Below the pieces are notes generated by a model. That model saw only the letters and a program-made list of their open reading frames with translations, ran no database searches and was not told the origin of the DNA. The position numbers were made by a program, and so were the translations under genes. From Rhodobacteraceae bacterium LMO-JJ12 (GTDB taxonomy: Bacteria > Pseudomonadota > Alphaproteobacteria > Rhodobacterales > Rhodobacteraceae), in NCBI GenBank assembly GCA_021555075.1, contig JAKGBX010000001.1, positions 2,294,001 to 2,358,000 on the forward strand: DNA of 64,000 bases. Reading direction: 5' to 3'. This document shows positions 8,578 to 17,225 of the stretch, piece by piece (within the stretch, counting starts at the first letter, position 1; the number at the start of each line of letters is the position of its first letter).

Positions 8578-9660
8578 ATGATAGATATTCGATCCAGACA
8601 AGCGGATTGCAGACGGGTCTGGCAATTTCGCAAAAACGATTGTGACCTGTTTTTTGGGAACCTTTCGGCGCGTTCAATCGTTAACCCAGACTCTCAGGCG
8701 CGCATACAGACCAACAAAGGCGATTGCATCATCGACAGATCCGACAAGTCAGACACGTCACCCGAAACGCTTTCAGAGGATCTGAAACGCGACGGAGAAG
8801 CGCGTGCCAAGGTCACAAAACGCGAAACGCGCCAGAAAACCCCGACGCGGACCGAGGAATCGCTGACCGATGAGGAACGCGAAAGCGTGGCCGAACATGG
8901 CCGCCTTTCGGCGCTGACGGTGTATTCGATCATCCTGCGTGAAGGCGAAGAAGAGCTCGACCGCCCGACAGCGTCACTCTGGTGGTCGGGTGTGGCGGCG
9001 GGGATCGGCATTTCGACCTCCGTTCTGGCCGAAGGTATCATTCGCACGGGGCTGGGCGCGGATTTCCCTTTTCTCTCCCTGATCGAGAGCTTTGGCTATA
9101 CCTTTGGCTTCGTGTTGGTGATCATGTCCCGTTTGCAGCTTTTCACCGAGAACACGATCACCGTGGTTTTGCCCATCCTGGCCTCTCCGACCCGACATCG
9201 CTGGTATCGCACCGCGCGCCTCTGGGGGATCGTGTTTGCCGCCAACCTGCTTGGAACATTCCTGACCGCCGCCATCACCGTGCACGGCGGCATTGTAAGC
9301 GACGATATCCTCGCTGCCGTCATGGAAATCTCGCGCCACGTCGCGGAATTAGACCCGCAAAGCGCCATGTTGCGTGCCATTCCCTCGGGGTTCCTGATCG
9401 CTGCATTGGTGTGGATGCTGCCCACGGCCAAAGGGTCTGAGCTATTTATTATCATCCTCTTTACATGGCTGATCGCAGCGGGCGAGTTTACCCATGTGGT
9501 TGCCGGTTCGAACGAGATTTTCAGCCTTGTCTTGACAGGCGAGCTGCCGATTTTGATCGCCTTCACCCATCATATCCTGCCCGTTCTGGTCGGTAATATT
9601 ATCGGCGGCACCGGCTTGTTTGCGATGTTGGCCTATGGTCAGGTCAGGCATGAAATGTAA
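8578..9660 (+). CDS. Formate/nitrite transporter-family membrane protein
   Basis: A FocA/NirC/YfdC-type channel protein. The membrane core starts near SLWWSGVAAGIGISTSVLAEG and contains GYTFGFVLVIMSRLQLFTEN, the family's second helix, and GGTGLFAMLAYGQV at the end. About 120 residues precede the first membrane helix. They are strongly charged (EDLKRDGEARAKVTKRETR) and resemble the cytosolic extension of YfdC-like members. The start is uncertain: the frame is open from 8488, and no ATG lies between 8578 and the membrane region. Cargo is unknown; YfdC-like members are not proven formate or nitrite carriers. Confidence 0.75.
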   Translation: MIDIRSRQADCRRVWQFRKNDCDLFFGNLSARSIVNPDSQARIQTNKGDCIIDRSDKSDTSPETLSEDLKRDGEARAKVTKRETRQKTPTRTEESLTDEERESVAEHGRLSALTVYSIILREGEEELDRPTASLWWSGVAAGIGISTSVLAEGIIRTGLGADFPFLSLIESFGYTFGFVLVIMSRLQLFTENTITVVLPILASPTRHRWYRTARLWGIVFAANLLGTFLTAAITVHGGIVSDDILAAVMEISRHVAELDPQSAMLRAIPSGFLIAALVWMLPTAKGSELFIIILFTWLIAAGEFTHVVAGSNEIFSLVLTGELPILIAFTHHILPVLVGNIIGGTGLFAMLAYGQVRHEM

Positions 9661-9744
9661 GGCAAGGTTTGCGAGGCGCGCCAATTTTCAAGCACCCCAC
9701 CTTTTTGATCGAAACCGCCCCGGCGCAAGGATAAGCTCGACCCC

Positions 9745-11517
9745 ATGACAAATGATCAGATCATCCTCTTTTCGCTCTTCGGAGCCGTCTTTGCACTCTT
9801 GCTTTGGGGGCGCTGGCGTTATGATCTTGTGGCCTTTGGCGCGCTGATGGCCGGGGTTGTCTTGGGTGTTGTGGACACATCAAGCGCGTTTGCCGGGTTT
9901 GGCCATCCCGCCACCATCATTGTCGCATTGGTGCTGGTTGTTTCTGCCGGGCTGATGCGTTCGGGCGCGGTGCTTCTGATCACCCGCACATTGGTCGACA
10001 GCTCGCGCAGCCTTGGCAGTCATATCGCCATCATGGGCGGGGTTGGCGGCGTGCTTTCGGCCTTCATGAACAATGTCGCGGCACTTGCCCTGTTGATGCC
10101 GGTTGATATTCAGACCGCGCGCAAGGCGGGGCGCGCGCCCTCTCTGTCGCTTATGCCGCTCAGCTTTGCCACCATCCTCGGCGGCATGGCCACTCTGATC
10201 GGAACGCCACCCAACATCATCATCGCCGCGATCCGCGAGGAGCGTCTGGGCGAACCTTTCAAGATGTTTGATTTCGCTCCCGTTGGCGGGTTGACCGCGA
10301 TCATCGGGCTGATCTTTGTGGCGCTGATCGGCTGGCGGTTGATCCCTCAGCGCGAGGATGCGCTGAAGGTGGTTGCTGATATGGGGGCTTATATCGCCGA
10401 GTTGACCGTGCCCGAAGATGCCAAGCTGATCGGCCAGCGGCTGAGCGAACTTGATGGTGAGGCCGAAAAGGCCGATGTCGCCATCATCGGGCTGGTGCGC
10501 GATGGCAAGCGGCGTTACGGCGCGGCGCGCAACGCCGTGCTGCGCGCCGGTGACACGCTGGTGCTGGAAGCCGAGCCGGAGGCGCTGGATGAGTTCCGCT
10601 CTGCACTCAAGCTCGCCTTTGCCGAAAGCGACCGCGAGGAGCGGATCAAGGCGGCGGGTGAAGGGCTGGATATGATCGAGGTGGTGGTGCCTGCCGAGGC
10701 GCGCATCGCCGGGAAAACAGCGCAGATCCTCGGGCTGCACTGGCGTCAGCATACCGTGGTGATGGGGATTTCGCGCCAGGGCAAACCGATCCGCGATCAT
10801 TTGCGCAAGACGGTCGTGCAGCCGGGCGATATCCTGCTGTTGCTGGTTCCCAAGGGCACTGGCCCAGACGTGACCGAGTGGCTGGGCGTGCTGCCTTTGG
10901 CCCAGCGCGGGCTTGCGGTGACAGAAAACACAAAAACATGGTCTGCTATTGGCCTTTTCGCCGGGGCGGTGGCCCTGGCCAGCTTCGGGTTGCTCTATCT
11001 GCCTGTCGCATTGGGGCTGGTGGCGGTGGCCTATGTGCTGTTGCGCATTCTGCCGCTTTCAGAGCTTTATGACCATATTGAATGGCCCGTTGTGGTTCTT
11101 TTAGGGTCGATGATCCCGCTTGGGGCGGCATTGGAGGACTCGGGGGGAACCGAGTTGATCGCGGGCGCGCTGGTCAGCTTCACCGAAGGTTGGGCGCCCT
11201 GGGCAATTCTGACAATCCTGATGGTGGTTACGATGACGCTTTCGGATGTCTTGAACAACACGGCGACGGCGATTGTGGCGGCACCCATTGGCATCCAGAT
11301 GGCGCAGACATTGGGCGTGTCGCCCGATCCGTTTCTGATGGCGGTGGCGGTGGCGGCGTCTTGCGCGTTCCTTACGCCTATCGGACACAAGAACAACACG
11401 CTGATCCTCGGCCCCGGTGGCTATCGCTTTGGTGATTACTGGCGCATGGGGCTGCCGCTTGAGATTATCGTGGTGGCGGTATCGATCCCGCTGATCCTGC
11501 TGTTCTGGCCGCTTTGA
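9745..11517 (+). CDS. SLC13/DASS-type permease with two RCK_C (TrkA-C) domains
   Basis: A 590-residue transporter. An N-terminal membrane half contains the family motif FMNNVAALALLMPV. Two soluble RCK_C domains follow (about residues 215-290 and 305-380), then a C-terminal membrane half with SDVLNNTATAIVAAPIGIQMA. The two Asn-Asn-X-Ala motifs are the substrate and Na+ site hairpins of the ion-transporter superfamily. The architecture is shared by putative sulfate or dicarboxylate Na+ symporters (SAC1/YbhI-like), and the RCK_C insert suggests gating by a small ligand. Substrate unknown. Confidence 0.85.
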   Translation: MTNDQIILFSLFGAVFALLLWGRWRYDLVAFGALMAGVVLGVVDTSSAFAGFGHPATIIVALVLVVSAGLMRSGAVLLITRTLVDSSRSLGSHIAIMGGVGGVLSAFMNNVAALALLMPVDIQTARKAGRAPSLSLMPLSFATILGGMATLIGTPPNIIIAAIREERLGEPFKMFDFAPVGGLTAIIGLIFVALIGWRLIPQREDALKVVADMGAYIAELTVPEDAKLIGQRLSELDGEAEKADVAIIGLVRDGKRRYGAARNAVLRAGDTLVLEAEPEALDEFRSALKLAFAESDREERIKAAGEGLDMIEVVVPAEARIAGKTAQILGLHWRQHTVVMGISRQGKPIRDHLRKTVVQPGDILLLLVPKGTGPDVTEWLGVLPLAQRGLAVTENTKTWSAIGLFAGAVALASFGLLYLPVALGLVAVAYVLLRILPLSELYDHIEWPVVVLLGSMIPLGAALEDSGGTELIAGALVSFTEGWAPWAILTILMVVTMTLSDVLNNTATAIVAAPIGIQMAQTLGVSPDPFLMAVAVAASCAFLTPIGHKNNTLILGPGGYRFGDYWRMGLPLEIIVVAVSIPLILLFWPL

Positions 11518-11605
11518 AGCATCTCGCCAAGTTATTAAGCATTGGTTTGACAACGCCTGCCAACCCCCTGCACTTTGCAGCATCGCCTTGGGGAAGGAAA
11601 TTGCT

Positions 11606-12286
11606 ATGCTCACTCGCCTTGTGCTGGCGTTGGCCGCTCTTGTCGTCACCACGCTGCCTGTCGCCGCGCTTGACGCACATCGCATCCTGTTCAAGAACGA
11701 CTGCTCGACCCGGCTCAGGGTTGCTGTGCATCACGTCGATCTCAACGGCAAATGGGTCACCAGCGGCTGGTATGGCGTCGAACCCGGAACTGAGCGCATT
11801 GTTTTGCCGACCACGGACACCACGTTTTATTTCACCGCCGAGGCGATTGGTCGGGTGTGGAACGGCGAGGATGAGTTGCACACTGTGCGCGATGATCCGG
11901 TGCCTTATGGCTTTCGTCGCGTCGAAATCCCCACAGGGGGCTCAAATGGTGCGTTTTTTGATCACAAGGTCACCCTCGATTGCGAAGATACACTGGATAT
12001 CGATCCGCTCTACTACATTCAGGTGATCAACAAGTGTTCCAAACCGGTCGAACTTTACCTGCAATATCAGACCATCGCGGGCGGTACGCAGACCGAGGGC
12101 TGGTTCACAATCGCGCCCAACCGGCGCGGCTATCTCAGCCGCACACCGGTCGCGCAATACTATCTCTATGGCAAGGTCAACGACATCGCATGGGGCGGCG
12201 ATCACGCGATTGAGGTCGCTCCCGGCGAAACCTATGACTTCATGCGCGCCAGTTCCGGCAAGATCAAAACCCTGACGTGCGACTGA
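11606..12286 (+). CDS. Secreted protein with two DUF1036-like repeats
   Basis: A 226-residue exported protein. The ATG at 11606 follows GGAAGGAAA, and the N-terminus is a Sec signal peptide (LTRLVLALAALVV, cleavage near VAALDA). The mature part contains two related halves: ILFKNDCSTRLRVAVHH...GWYGVEPG and IQVINKCSKPVELYLQY...GWFTIAPN. Both have the Asn-X-Cys-Ser start and the Gly-Trp-(Tyr/Phe)-X-(Val/Ile)-X-Pro core reminiscent of DUF1036. A Cys at the start of each half and one at the C-terminus could form disulfides. Function unknown. Confidence 0.75.
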   Translation: MLTRLVLALAALVVTTLPVAALDAHRILFKNDCSTRLRVAVHHVDLNGKWVTSGWYGVEPGTERIVLPTTDTTFYFTAEAIGRVWNGEDELHTVRDDPVPYGFRRVEIPTGGSNGAFFDHKVTLDCEDTLDIDPLYYIQVINKCSKPVELYLQYQTIAGGTQTEGWFTIAPNRRGYLSRTPVAQYYLYGKVNDIAWGGDHAIEVAPGETYDFMRASSGKIKTLTCD

Positions 12287-12337
12287 GGCGCCTGCAGCTC
12301 CCACGCTCTCAAGACTGAGCTGTGCTGGCGTTGTGCG

Positions 12338-13321
12338 TCACTCCCCCAGCATCCACGTCCCATCGGGCCAGAACGCATGAAAGGCAAAGGCAAACATCAG
12401 ATCATGCGCCACATCGCGCCCCGCGCTATCGCGCACACGGATGTTGCCGACGTCCTTGCCCTGCCCGATCTGTCCCGTGTCCAAAGCCGAGGCTTGCCCA
12501 GCGGACCATGAAATCACCACATCAGCCTCGCGTATCTCGCCCGCGTGGCGCAATCGCTCCATCGGCCAGGCGCGGCGCCCGACGCGCACCACGCGGGTCA
12601 GCGGGTCAATCCCGTGCGGCGGACGTTCGCCAGAATAGAGAAACGGGCGCGCCAAGCTGTCATAGCCCACATAAGGGTTGCGCCCATAGGGGCGTGTAAG
12701 TGACGGCTTGGCCATCACCTGCCCGCGTGGATTGCGCGCCTTGAACGCATCCCAGCTTTCCATCCAACTGGCGATCTGGGTCAACTCCACACCGGTCATT
12801 TCGCCCACGATCCCCTGCCCCAGCGCTTGCTGCCACCAGCTTTGGGTTTCGCGGTCATACATAATCATGTCGGAATTTCTAAGCTTGCCCGACACACCAA
12901 ACGTCAGCTCGCGCCCGTTCACCCGCCGATCAAACGTCAGCGCCGAATTGCACAACGGGCAAAAGGTGACAGCAATGGGCAGATTGCCGATCTCGTCATT
13001 CACTATTTCATGCCAGGTAAGATAGCGGATTGGATAGGCGCGTGCCGCTTCGCCCTCGATCTCAACCGTGATCACCGGCTCGCGCCCTTCGATACGGTGT
13101 TCTTTTTCGACATCAATAAACCACGGGTCGCTCAACGCCGGAATGCCATCCTTGGGCGGCCCGCCCGACATGATCTCGCTCCAGTTGGGCACCGATGTGC
13201 GCGAAAAATCGGTGTCAGGCCATTCGTGCTTCCAGAAATTCGGATCTGCCCGCGCCGATTGAACCAGCACCAAAGAGAAACAGAAGATGAGGCAGACTGT
13301 CAGGAAACGGACGATTTGCAT
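12338..13321 (-). CDS. Exported DUF3179-domain protein
   Basis: A 327-residue secreted protein with signal peptide MQIVRFLTVCLIFCFSL. The start at 13321 is supported by AAGGAG 7 bases upstream; a longer frame to 13393 lacks this. The DUF3179 core is clear: ITVEIEGEAARAYPIRYL, then TFCPLCNSALTFDR with a CxxC pair, GVSGKLRNSDMIMYDRET and SWWQQALG. The domain is widespread in marine bacteria, but I know of no demonstrated activity. The CPLC pair suggests metal binding or redox chemistry. It is convergent with the DUF1036 gene. Confidence 0.85.
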   Translation of the reverse strand: MQIVRFLTVCLIFCFSLVLVQSARADPNFWKHEWPDTDFSRTSVPNWSEIMSGGPPKDGIPALSDPWFIDVEKEHRIEGREPVITVEIEGEAARAYPIRYLTWHEIVNDEIGNLPIAVTFCPLCNSALTFDRRVNGRELTFGVSGKLRNSDMIMYDRETQSWWQQALGQGIVGEMTGVELTQIASWMESWDAFKARNPRGQVMAKPSLTRPYGRNPYVGYDSLARPFLYSGERPPHGIDPLTRVVRVGRRAWPMERLRHAGEIREADVVISWSAGQASALDTGQIGQGKDVGNIRVRDSAGRDVAHDLMFAFAFHAFWPDGTWMLGE

Positions 13322-13414
13322 GGGGCCACTCCTTTGGCGACAGGATGGCCGAGGCAACACGATTGGCAAACCCCCAAAACGCGGTTGTGACAATTGGTGT
13401 AATGTTGAGAGGTG

Positions 13415-13442
13415 GCAAGGCGCATGAAATCACGCGCCTTGC
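13415..13442. terminator. Hairpin downstream of the cyclophilin genes
   Basis: Perfect 9-bp inverted repeat GCAAGGCGC / GCGCCTTGC with a 10-nt loop, 6 bp beyond the stop of the minus-strand peptidyl-prolyl isomerase pair. It lacks a clear T-run, so intrinsic termination is only probable. Confidence 0.5.
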
Positions 13443-13447
13443 AGGGG

Positions 13448-13996
13448 TTATTCGCTAACCGTGACCTTTTTCATCATGTCAGGCTGACCGGTGATGGCAC
13501 CGGAACGCTTGTCGCCGCGCTTGATCGCGTCGACCACATCCATGCCGCCAGTGACGCGGCCAACAACGGTATACTGCCCGTTGAGGAAATGGCCTTCGTC
13601 AAACATGATGAAGAACTGGCTGTTGGCGCTGTCTGGGCTTTGGCTACGCGCCATGCCCACGACACCACGATCAAACGGCACATCAGAGAATTCGGCCTTG
13701 AGGTTGGGGCGATCCGACGCGCCCGTACCCGCACGGCGCATGTCCATGCCCATCTTGCCGAATTTCACATCACCCGTCTGGGCCATGAAACCTTCGATCA
13801 CACGGTGAAACACCACGCCGTCATAGGCGCCGTCCTGCGCCAGAGCCGAAATCTGGGCGACATGGCCGGGCGCCACATCTTCCAGCAGGTCGATGGTGAC
13901 GGTGCCGTTGGCGCCCTCGCCCTCAACCTCGATGGTCATTTCGGTGGCAACTGCGGGGCTGGCCAGAAGGGCCAGCACAAAGCCAAGCTTACGCAT
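13448..13996 (-). CDS. Periplasmic cyclophilin-type peptidyl-prolyl isomerase
   Basis: A 182-residue cyclophilin with an N-terminal signal peptide (MRKLGFVLALLASPAVATEM), so it should fold proteins in the periplasm. Catalytic-core motifs are GVVFHRVIEGFMAQTGD, with the Arg that polarises the proline carbonyl, and NSQFFIMFDE. It overlaps the end of the upstream cytosolic paralogue by 8 bp, so the two are co-translated. The two proteins share the same insertion between strands (MRRAGTGASDRPNLKAEF versus the NPGRAGTGGSDKPDL region of the paralogue), indicating a local duplication. Confidence 0.92.
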   Translation of the reverse strand: MRKLGFVLALLASPAVATEMTIEVEGEGANGTVTIDLLEDVAPGHVAQISALAQDGAYDGVVFHRVIEGFMAQTGDVKFGKMGMDMRRAGTGASDRPNLKAEFSDVPFDRGVVGMARSQSPDSANSQFFIMFDEGHFLNGQYTVVGRVTGGMDVVDAIKRGDKRSGAITGQPDMMKKVTVSE

Positions 13997-14495
13997 CGCC
14001 AGCCACCTTGACGCTAATCATCCGGTCGGGGTTCGCAGGCGGCTCACCCTTGGCGATGGCATCAACATGCTCCATACCCGAAATGACCTGACCATAGACG
14101 GTGTATTGGCCATTCAGGAAATCATTGTCCTTGAAGTTGATGAAGAACTGCGAATTGGCCGAATTGGGGTTCTGCGAACGTGCCGCGCCCAGAGAGCCGC
14201 GTGCATGCGGGATCTTGGAGAATTCCGCCGGAAGGTCGGGCTTGTCGGACCCACCGGTGCCTGCGCGACCGGGGTTGTAGTCTTTTTCCATATTGGCGTG
14301 CTCAACATCGCCGGTCTGGGCCATGAAGCCATCGATCACACGATGGAAGGCGACATTGTCATAGGCACCGGCACGGGCCAGCTCTTTCATCCGCTCGCAA
14401 TGCTTGGGCGCGATATCAGGCAGCAGCGCAATCGTAACGGTGCCGTCTTTCAGTTCCATCAGGATGGTGTTCTCGGGGTCTTTGATCTCGGCCAT
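13989..14495 (-). CDS. ppiB: Cytosolic cyclophilin-type peptidyl-prolyl isomerase
   Basis: A 168-residue cyclophilin without a signal peptide. It has NVAFHRVIDGFMAQTGDVEH and ANSQFFINFKDNDFLNGQYT, the substrate-binding and catalytic strands of the PpiB group. It is the first gene of a two-gene overlapping unit with the exported paralogue and is divergent from pgk. AGGAG lies just before the ATG on the minus strand. Confidence 0.92.
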   Translation of the reverse strand: MAEIKDPENTILMELKDGTVTIALLPDIAPKHCERMKELARAGAYDNVAFHRVIDGFMAQTGDVEHANMEKDYNPGRAGTGGSDKPDLPAEFSKIPHARGSLGAARSQNPNSANSQFFINFKDNDFLNGQYTVYGQVISGMEHVDAIAKGEPPANPDRMISVKVAGDA

Positions 14496-14614
14496 GGGGC
14501 TCTCCTTAGCATGATATGGCCCTTACCTATGTCGGCTTTCCTCAGGGGACAAGCACGCGGTTGACGCCCGCGCCCCCTCGCGCCTATTCAGGCGCGACGA
14601 AAATGGAGACGCAC

Positions 14615-15799
14615 ATGGGCTGGAAAACACTCGACGACATGGACTTGAGCGGCAAACGGGTGCTCACACGGGTTGATATCAATGTGCCGGTTCGGGGTGG
14701 CGTGGTGAGCGATGCCACGCGGATCGAGCGAATCGTGCCGACCGTGCGCGATATTTTGGCCAAAGGTGGCCTGCCCATCCTGATCGCCCATTTCGGCCGC
14801 CCCAAGGGCAAGACCGTGCTTGATCTGTCGCTGCGTGTCACGCTGGAAGCTCTGCAACAGGCGCTTGGCCGCCCGGTTGCCTTCATCGAGACGCTGGAAG
14901 CGGCGGAGAACCTCACCGATGAAGCGCTGGCGGCGGATGTGCTCTTGCTGGAAAACATCCGCTTCCATCCGGGCGAAGAAAAGAACGACCCCGAATTCGC
15001 CAAACGGTTGGCGGCGCTGGGCGATGTCTATGTCAACGATGCCTTCTCGACGGCACACCGCGCCCATGCCAGCACGACGGGTTTGGCGCATCTGCTGCCG
15101 TCCTGCGCGGGCCGCCTGATGCAGGCTGAACTCGAAGCGCTTGAAGCGGCTCTCGGCACGCCCGCCCGCCCGGTGGTTGCCGTGGTCGGCGGTGCCAAGG
15201 TCTCAACCAAGCTCGATCTGCTGAGCAACCTTGTGGAAAAGGTCGATCACCTGGTGATTGGCGGCGGCATGGCCAACACCTTCCTCGCCGCGCAAGGGGT
15301 CGACGTTGGCAAATCGCTCTGCGAACACGACATGGCTGACACCGCCCGCGAGATCATGACCAAGGCCATGACGACAGGTTGCGAGATCATCCTGCCCGAA
15401 GATGTGGTCATCGCACGCGAATTCGCAGCCAACGCTGCGCATGAAACCCTGCCCGCCACCGAATGCCCGGCCGACGCGATGATCCTCGATGCCGGCCCAA
15501 ACACGGTATCCCGCATCTGCGCCACCTTTGAAACCGCCAGGACATTGATCTGGAATGGCCCTTTGGGCGCCTTCGAAATCACCCCCTTTGATGCGGCAAC
15601 CAATGCGGCCGCTCTGAAGGCTGGCGCGCTCACGCGCGCAGGTAAGCTGATTTCGGTGGCTGGCGGCGGCGACACGGTGGCCGCGCTCAATCAGGCCGAC
15701 GCCGCCGAAGATTTTACCTATATATCCACTGCAGGCGGAGCGTTCCTTGAATGGATGGAAGGCAAGACCCTGCCGGGCGTGGCGGCGTTGGGTGGCTGA
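14615..15799 (+). CDS. pgk: Phosphoglycerate kinase
   Basis: A 394-residue glycolytic/gluconeogenic enzyme interconverting 1,3-bisphosphoglycerate plus ADP and 3-phosphoglycerate plus ATP. Recognisable features are [11 protein letters not shown] at the substrate loop, [23 protein letters not shown], and the glycine-rich nucleotide segment WNGPLGAFE...GGGDTVAAL at the C-terminus. The ATG at 14615 has GGAGAC immediately upstream and gives the normal length; the in-frame codon at 14516 would overlap the ppiB promoter region. No gap gene lies beside it. Confidence 0.97.
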   Translation: MGWKTLDDMDLSGKRVLTRVDINVPVRGGVVSDATRIERIVPTVRDILAKGGLPILIAHFGRPKGKTVLDLSLRVTLEALQQALGRPVAFIETLEAAENLTDEALAADVLLLENIRFHPGEEKNDPEFAKRLAALGDVYVNDAFSTAHRAHASTTGLAHLLPSCAGRLMQAELEALEAALGTPARPVVAVVGGAKVSTKLDLLSNLVEKVDHLVIGGGMANTFLAAQGVDVGKSLCEHDMADTAREIMTKAMTTGCEIILPEDVVIAREFAANAAHETLPATECPADAMILDAGPNTVSRICATFETARTLIWNGPLGAFEITPFDAATNAAALKAGALTRAGKLISVAGGGDTVAALNQADAAEDFTYISTAGGAFLEWMEGKTLPGVAALGG

Positions 15800-15844
15800 C
15801 TGCTCAACCATCGCGTCTCTGGCAACGGTCGGGAGCCTCCGGCG

Positions 15845-15931
15845 GGGATATTTTGAGCAAGATGAAGGTGCAGGCCTTCTTACCCTTCATCTTGCACTAA
15901 GTATTCCCGGGGGTTTGGGGGCAGCGCCCCC
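15845..15931. repeat. REP-like extragenic palindrome, copy B (double)
   Basis: Between pgk and the SDR gene. It contains a perfect 11-bp inverted repeat, CAAGATGAAGG (15858-15868) / CCTTCATCTTG (15884-15894). The right arm continues into GTATTCCCGGGGG and a GGGGGC-AGC-GCCCCC hairpin (15917-15931). The right part matches copy A at 1437-1481. The left part (GGGATATTTTGAGCAAGATG) is the same sequence in reverse, so two head-to-head units are present. It probably also terminates pgk transcription. Confidence 0.65.
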
Positions 15932-15997
15932 AACCTTGACTGGCTCGCGTGCAAACAACCGGGTGCGCAGTGCGCGCCTTATTGAAGGAAACGCGCG

Positions 15998-16771
15998 ATG
16001 ACATCCTTTTGCCTGATCACTGGCGCTTCGGGCGGAATCGGAGCACATCTTGCTCGCGAAGCCGCCCGAGCGGGTTATGACCTCATTCTGAGCGCGCGCA
16101 GTTTGGCGCGGTTGGAGCCTTTGGCCGACGAGCTGCGCGCGATGGGACGCGACGTGGTCTGTATCGCGGCCGATCTGAGCCTGCCCGACGCGGGTGCTGC
16201 ACTTTGGCAAGAGGCCAGCAGCGGGCGTGAGATCACGGTTCTGGTCAATAATGCGGGCCTCGGCGTGCATGGCCCCGTCAGCAACCCCGGCATTGCCGCA
16301 CAGGAGCAATCGGTCGTCGCGGTCAATGTTGTCGCCGCCACCGCTCTGATGAAAGCCGCGGCGGTCGAGATGGCCGCCAAACGGCGCGGATACATCCTCA
16401 ACGTCTCATCTTCTGCTGCCTTCATGCCGGGGCCGGGTATGGCGACCTATCATGCCTCCAAGGCTTACTTGCTCTATCTCAGCGAGGCCGCCAGCGTCGA
16501 TCTCAAACCGAGCGGCGTCAGCGTCACCGCGCTCTGCCCAGGCCCTACCGAGACCGGCTTTTTTGACGCCGGAAATGTCAACGGCGCGTTGGCGCTGAAA
16601 TTCCTGCCCAAGGCCCGCCCGGAGGCGGTTGCGCGCGTCGGCTGGCAAGGCATGATGGCAGGCAAGCGCATGGTCGTGCCGGGCTTGCTTTACAAACTGA
16701 TCGGCTTTTCGCTCCGCTTCATGCCGCGCGCATTGGTGCTCTGGGTGGCACAGATGTATTGGCGCAAATGA
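15998..16771 (+). CDS. Short-chain dehydrogenase/reductase
   Basis: A 257-residue classical SDR. The Rossmann motif GASGGIG is at residues 9-15, NNAG near 84-87, the catalytic Ser in NVSSSAAF, and YHASK (Tyr151, Lys155) form the active site. The Ser-Ala-Arg-Ser after the second strand suggests NADP(H) rather than NAD(H). A hydrophobic C-terminus (YKLIGFSLRFMPRALVLWVAQMYW) resembles membrane-associated DltE/YqjQ-type SDRs. The substrate is unknown. It ends convergently, 4 bp from the thioesterase gene. Confidence 0.88.
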   Translation: MTSFCLITGASGGIGAHLAREAARAGYDLILSARSLARLEPLADELRAMGRDVVCIAADLSLPDAGAALWQEASSGREITVLVNNAGLGVHGPVSNPGIAAQEQSVVAVNVVAATALMKAAAVEMAAKRRGYILNVSSSAAFMPGPGMATYHASKAYLLYLSEAASVDLKPSGVSVTALCPGPTETGFFDAGNVNGALALKFLPKARPEAVARVGWQGMMAGKRMVVPGLLYKLIGFSLRFMPRALVLWVAQMYWRK

Positions 16772-16775
16772 CCGC

Positions 16776-17225
16776 TTACCCTTTCACGTCATCGCGCCCC
16801 TGAACCACCATCATCGTAGCACTCAGCCGGGCAATCTCGCGCGCGCTTTCACCGTCAATCGCCGTGGCCACCGCTTCGGTGAAGATCAGCGTGCGGCCCG
16901 GTTTAAGCACCCGTGCATGGATGTTGAACCGCTGCCCTTTGGCCGGGGCCATCAGCGAGGTTTTAAGCTCCACCGTCAGCACGCCTGCATCTTCGGGCAT
17001 CAACGTATAGGCGGCAAAACCGGCGGCAGTGTCCAAGGCCGACGTCACCACCCCGGCATGCAGGAAGCCGTGTTGCTGGGTCAGGGCTGAATCAAACGGC
17101 AGTGATAACCAGACCTCGCCCGGCGCTACATCGACAATGTCGATGCCCATGGTTTTCATCGCCGGTTGCGCTGCAAAGCTTTCCCGTACGCGCGCCTCGT
17201 AGTCGCCATATGTCTGAAACATCAT
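16776..17225 (-). CDS. PaaI-family thioesterase, partner of the acyl-CoA dehydrogenase
   Basis: A 149-residue hotdog protein. QQHGFLHAGVVTSALDTAAGFAA is the family's active-site segment, and the distal strands ELKTSLMAPAKG and HARVLKPGRTLIF fit. The start overlaps the stop of the acyl-CoA dehydrogenase gene by 4 bases, so the two are likely translated together. A role clearing an acyl-CoA made or processed by that enzyme is an inference from position. Confidence 0.85.
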   Translation of the reverse strand: MMFQTYGDYEARVRESFAAQPAMKTMGIDIVDVAPGEVWLSLPFDSALTQQHGFLHAGVVTSALDTAAGFAAYTLMPEDAGVLTVELKTSLMAPAKGQRFNIHARVLKPGRTLIFTEAVATAIDGESAREIARLSATMMVVQGRDDVKG

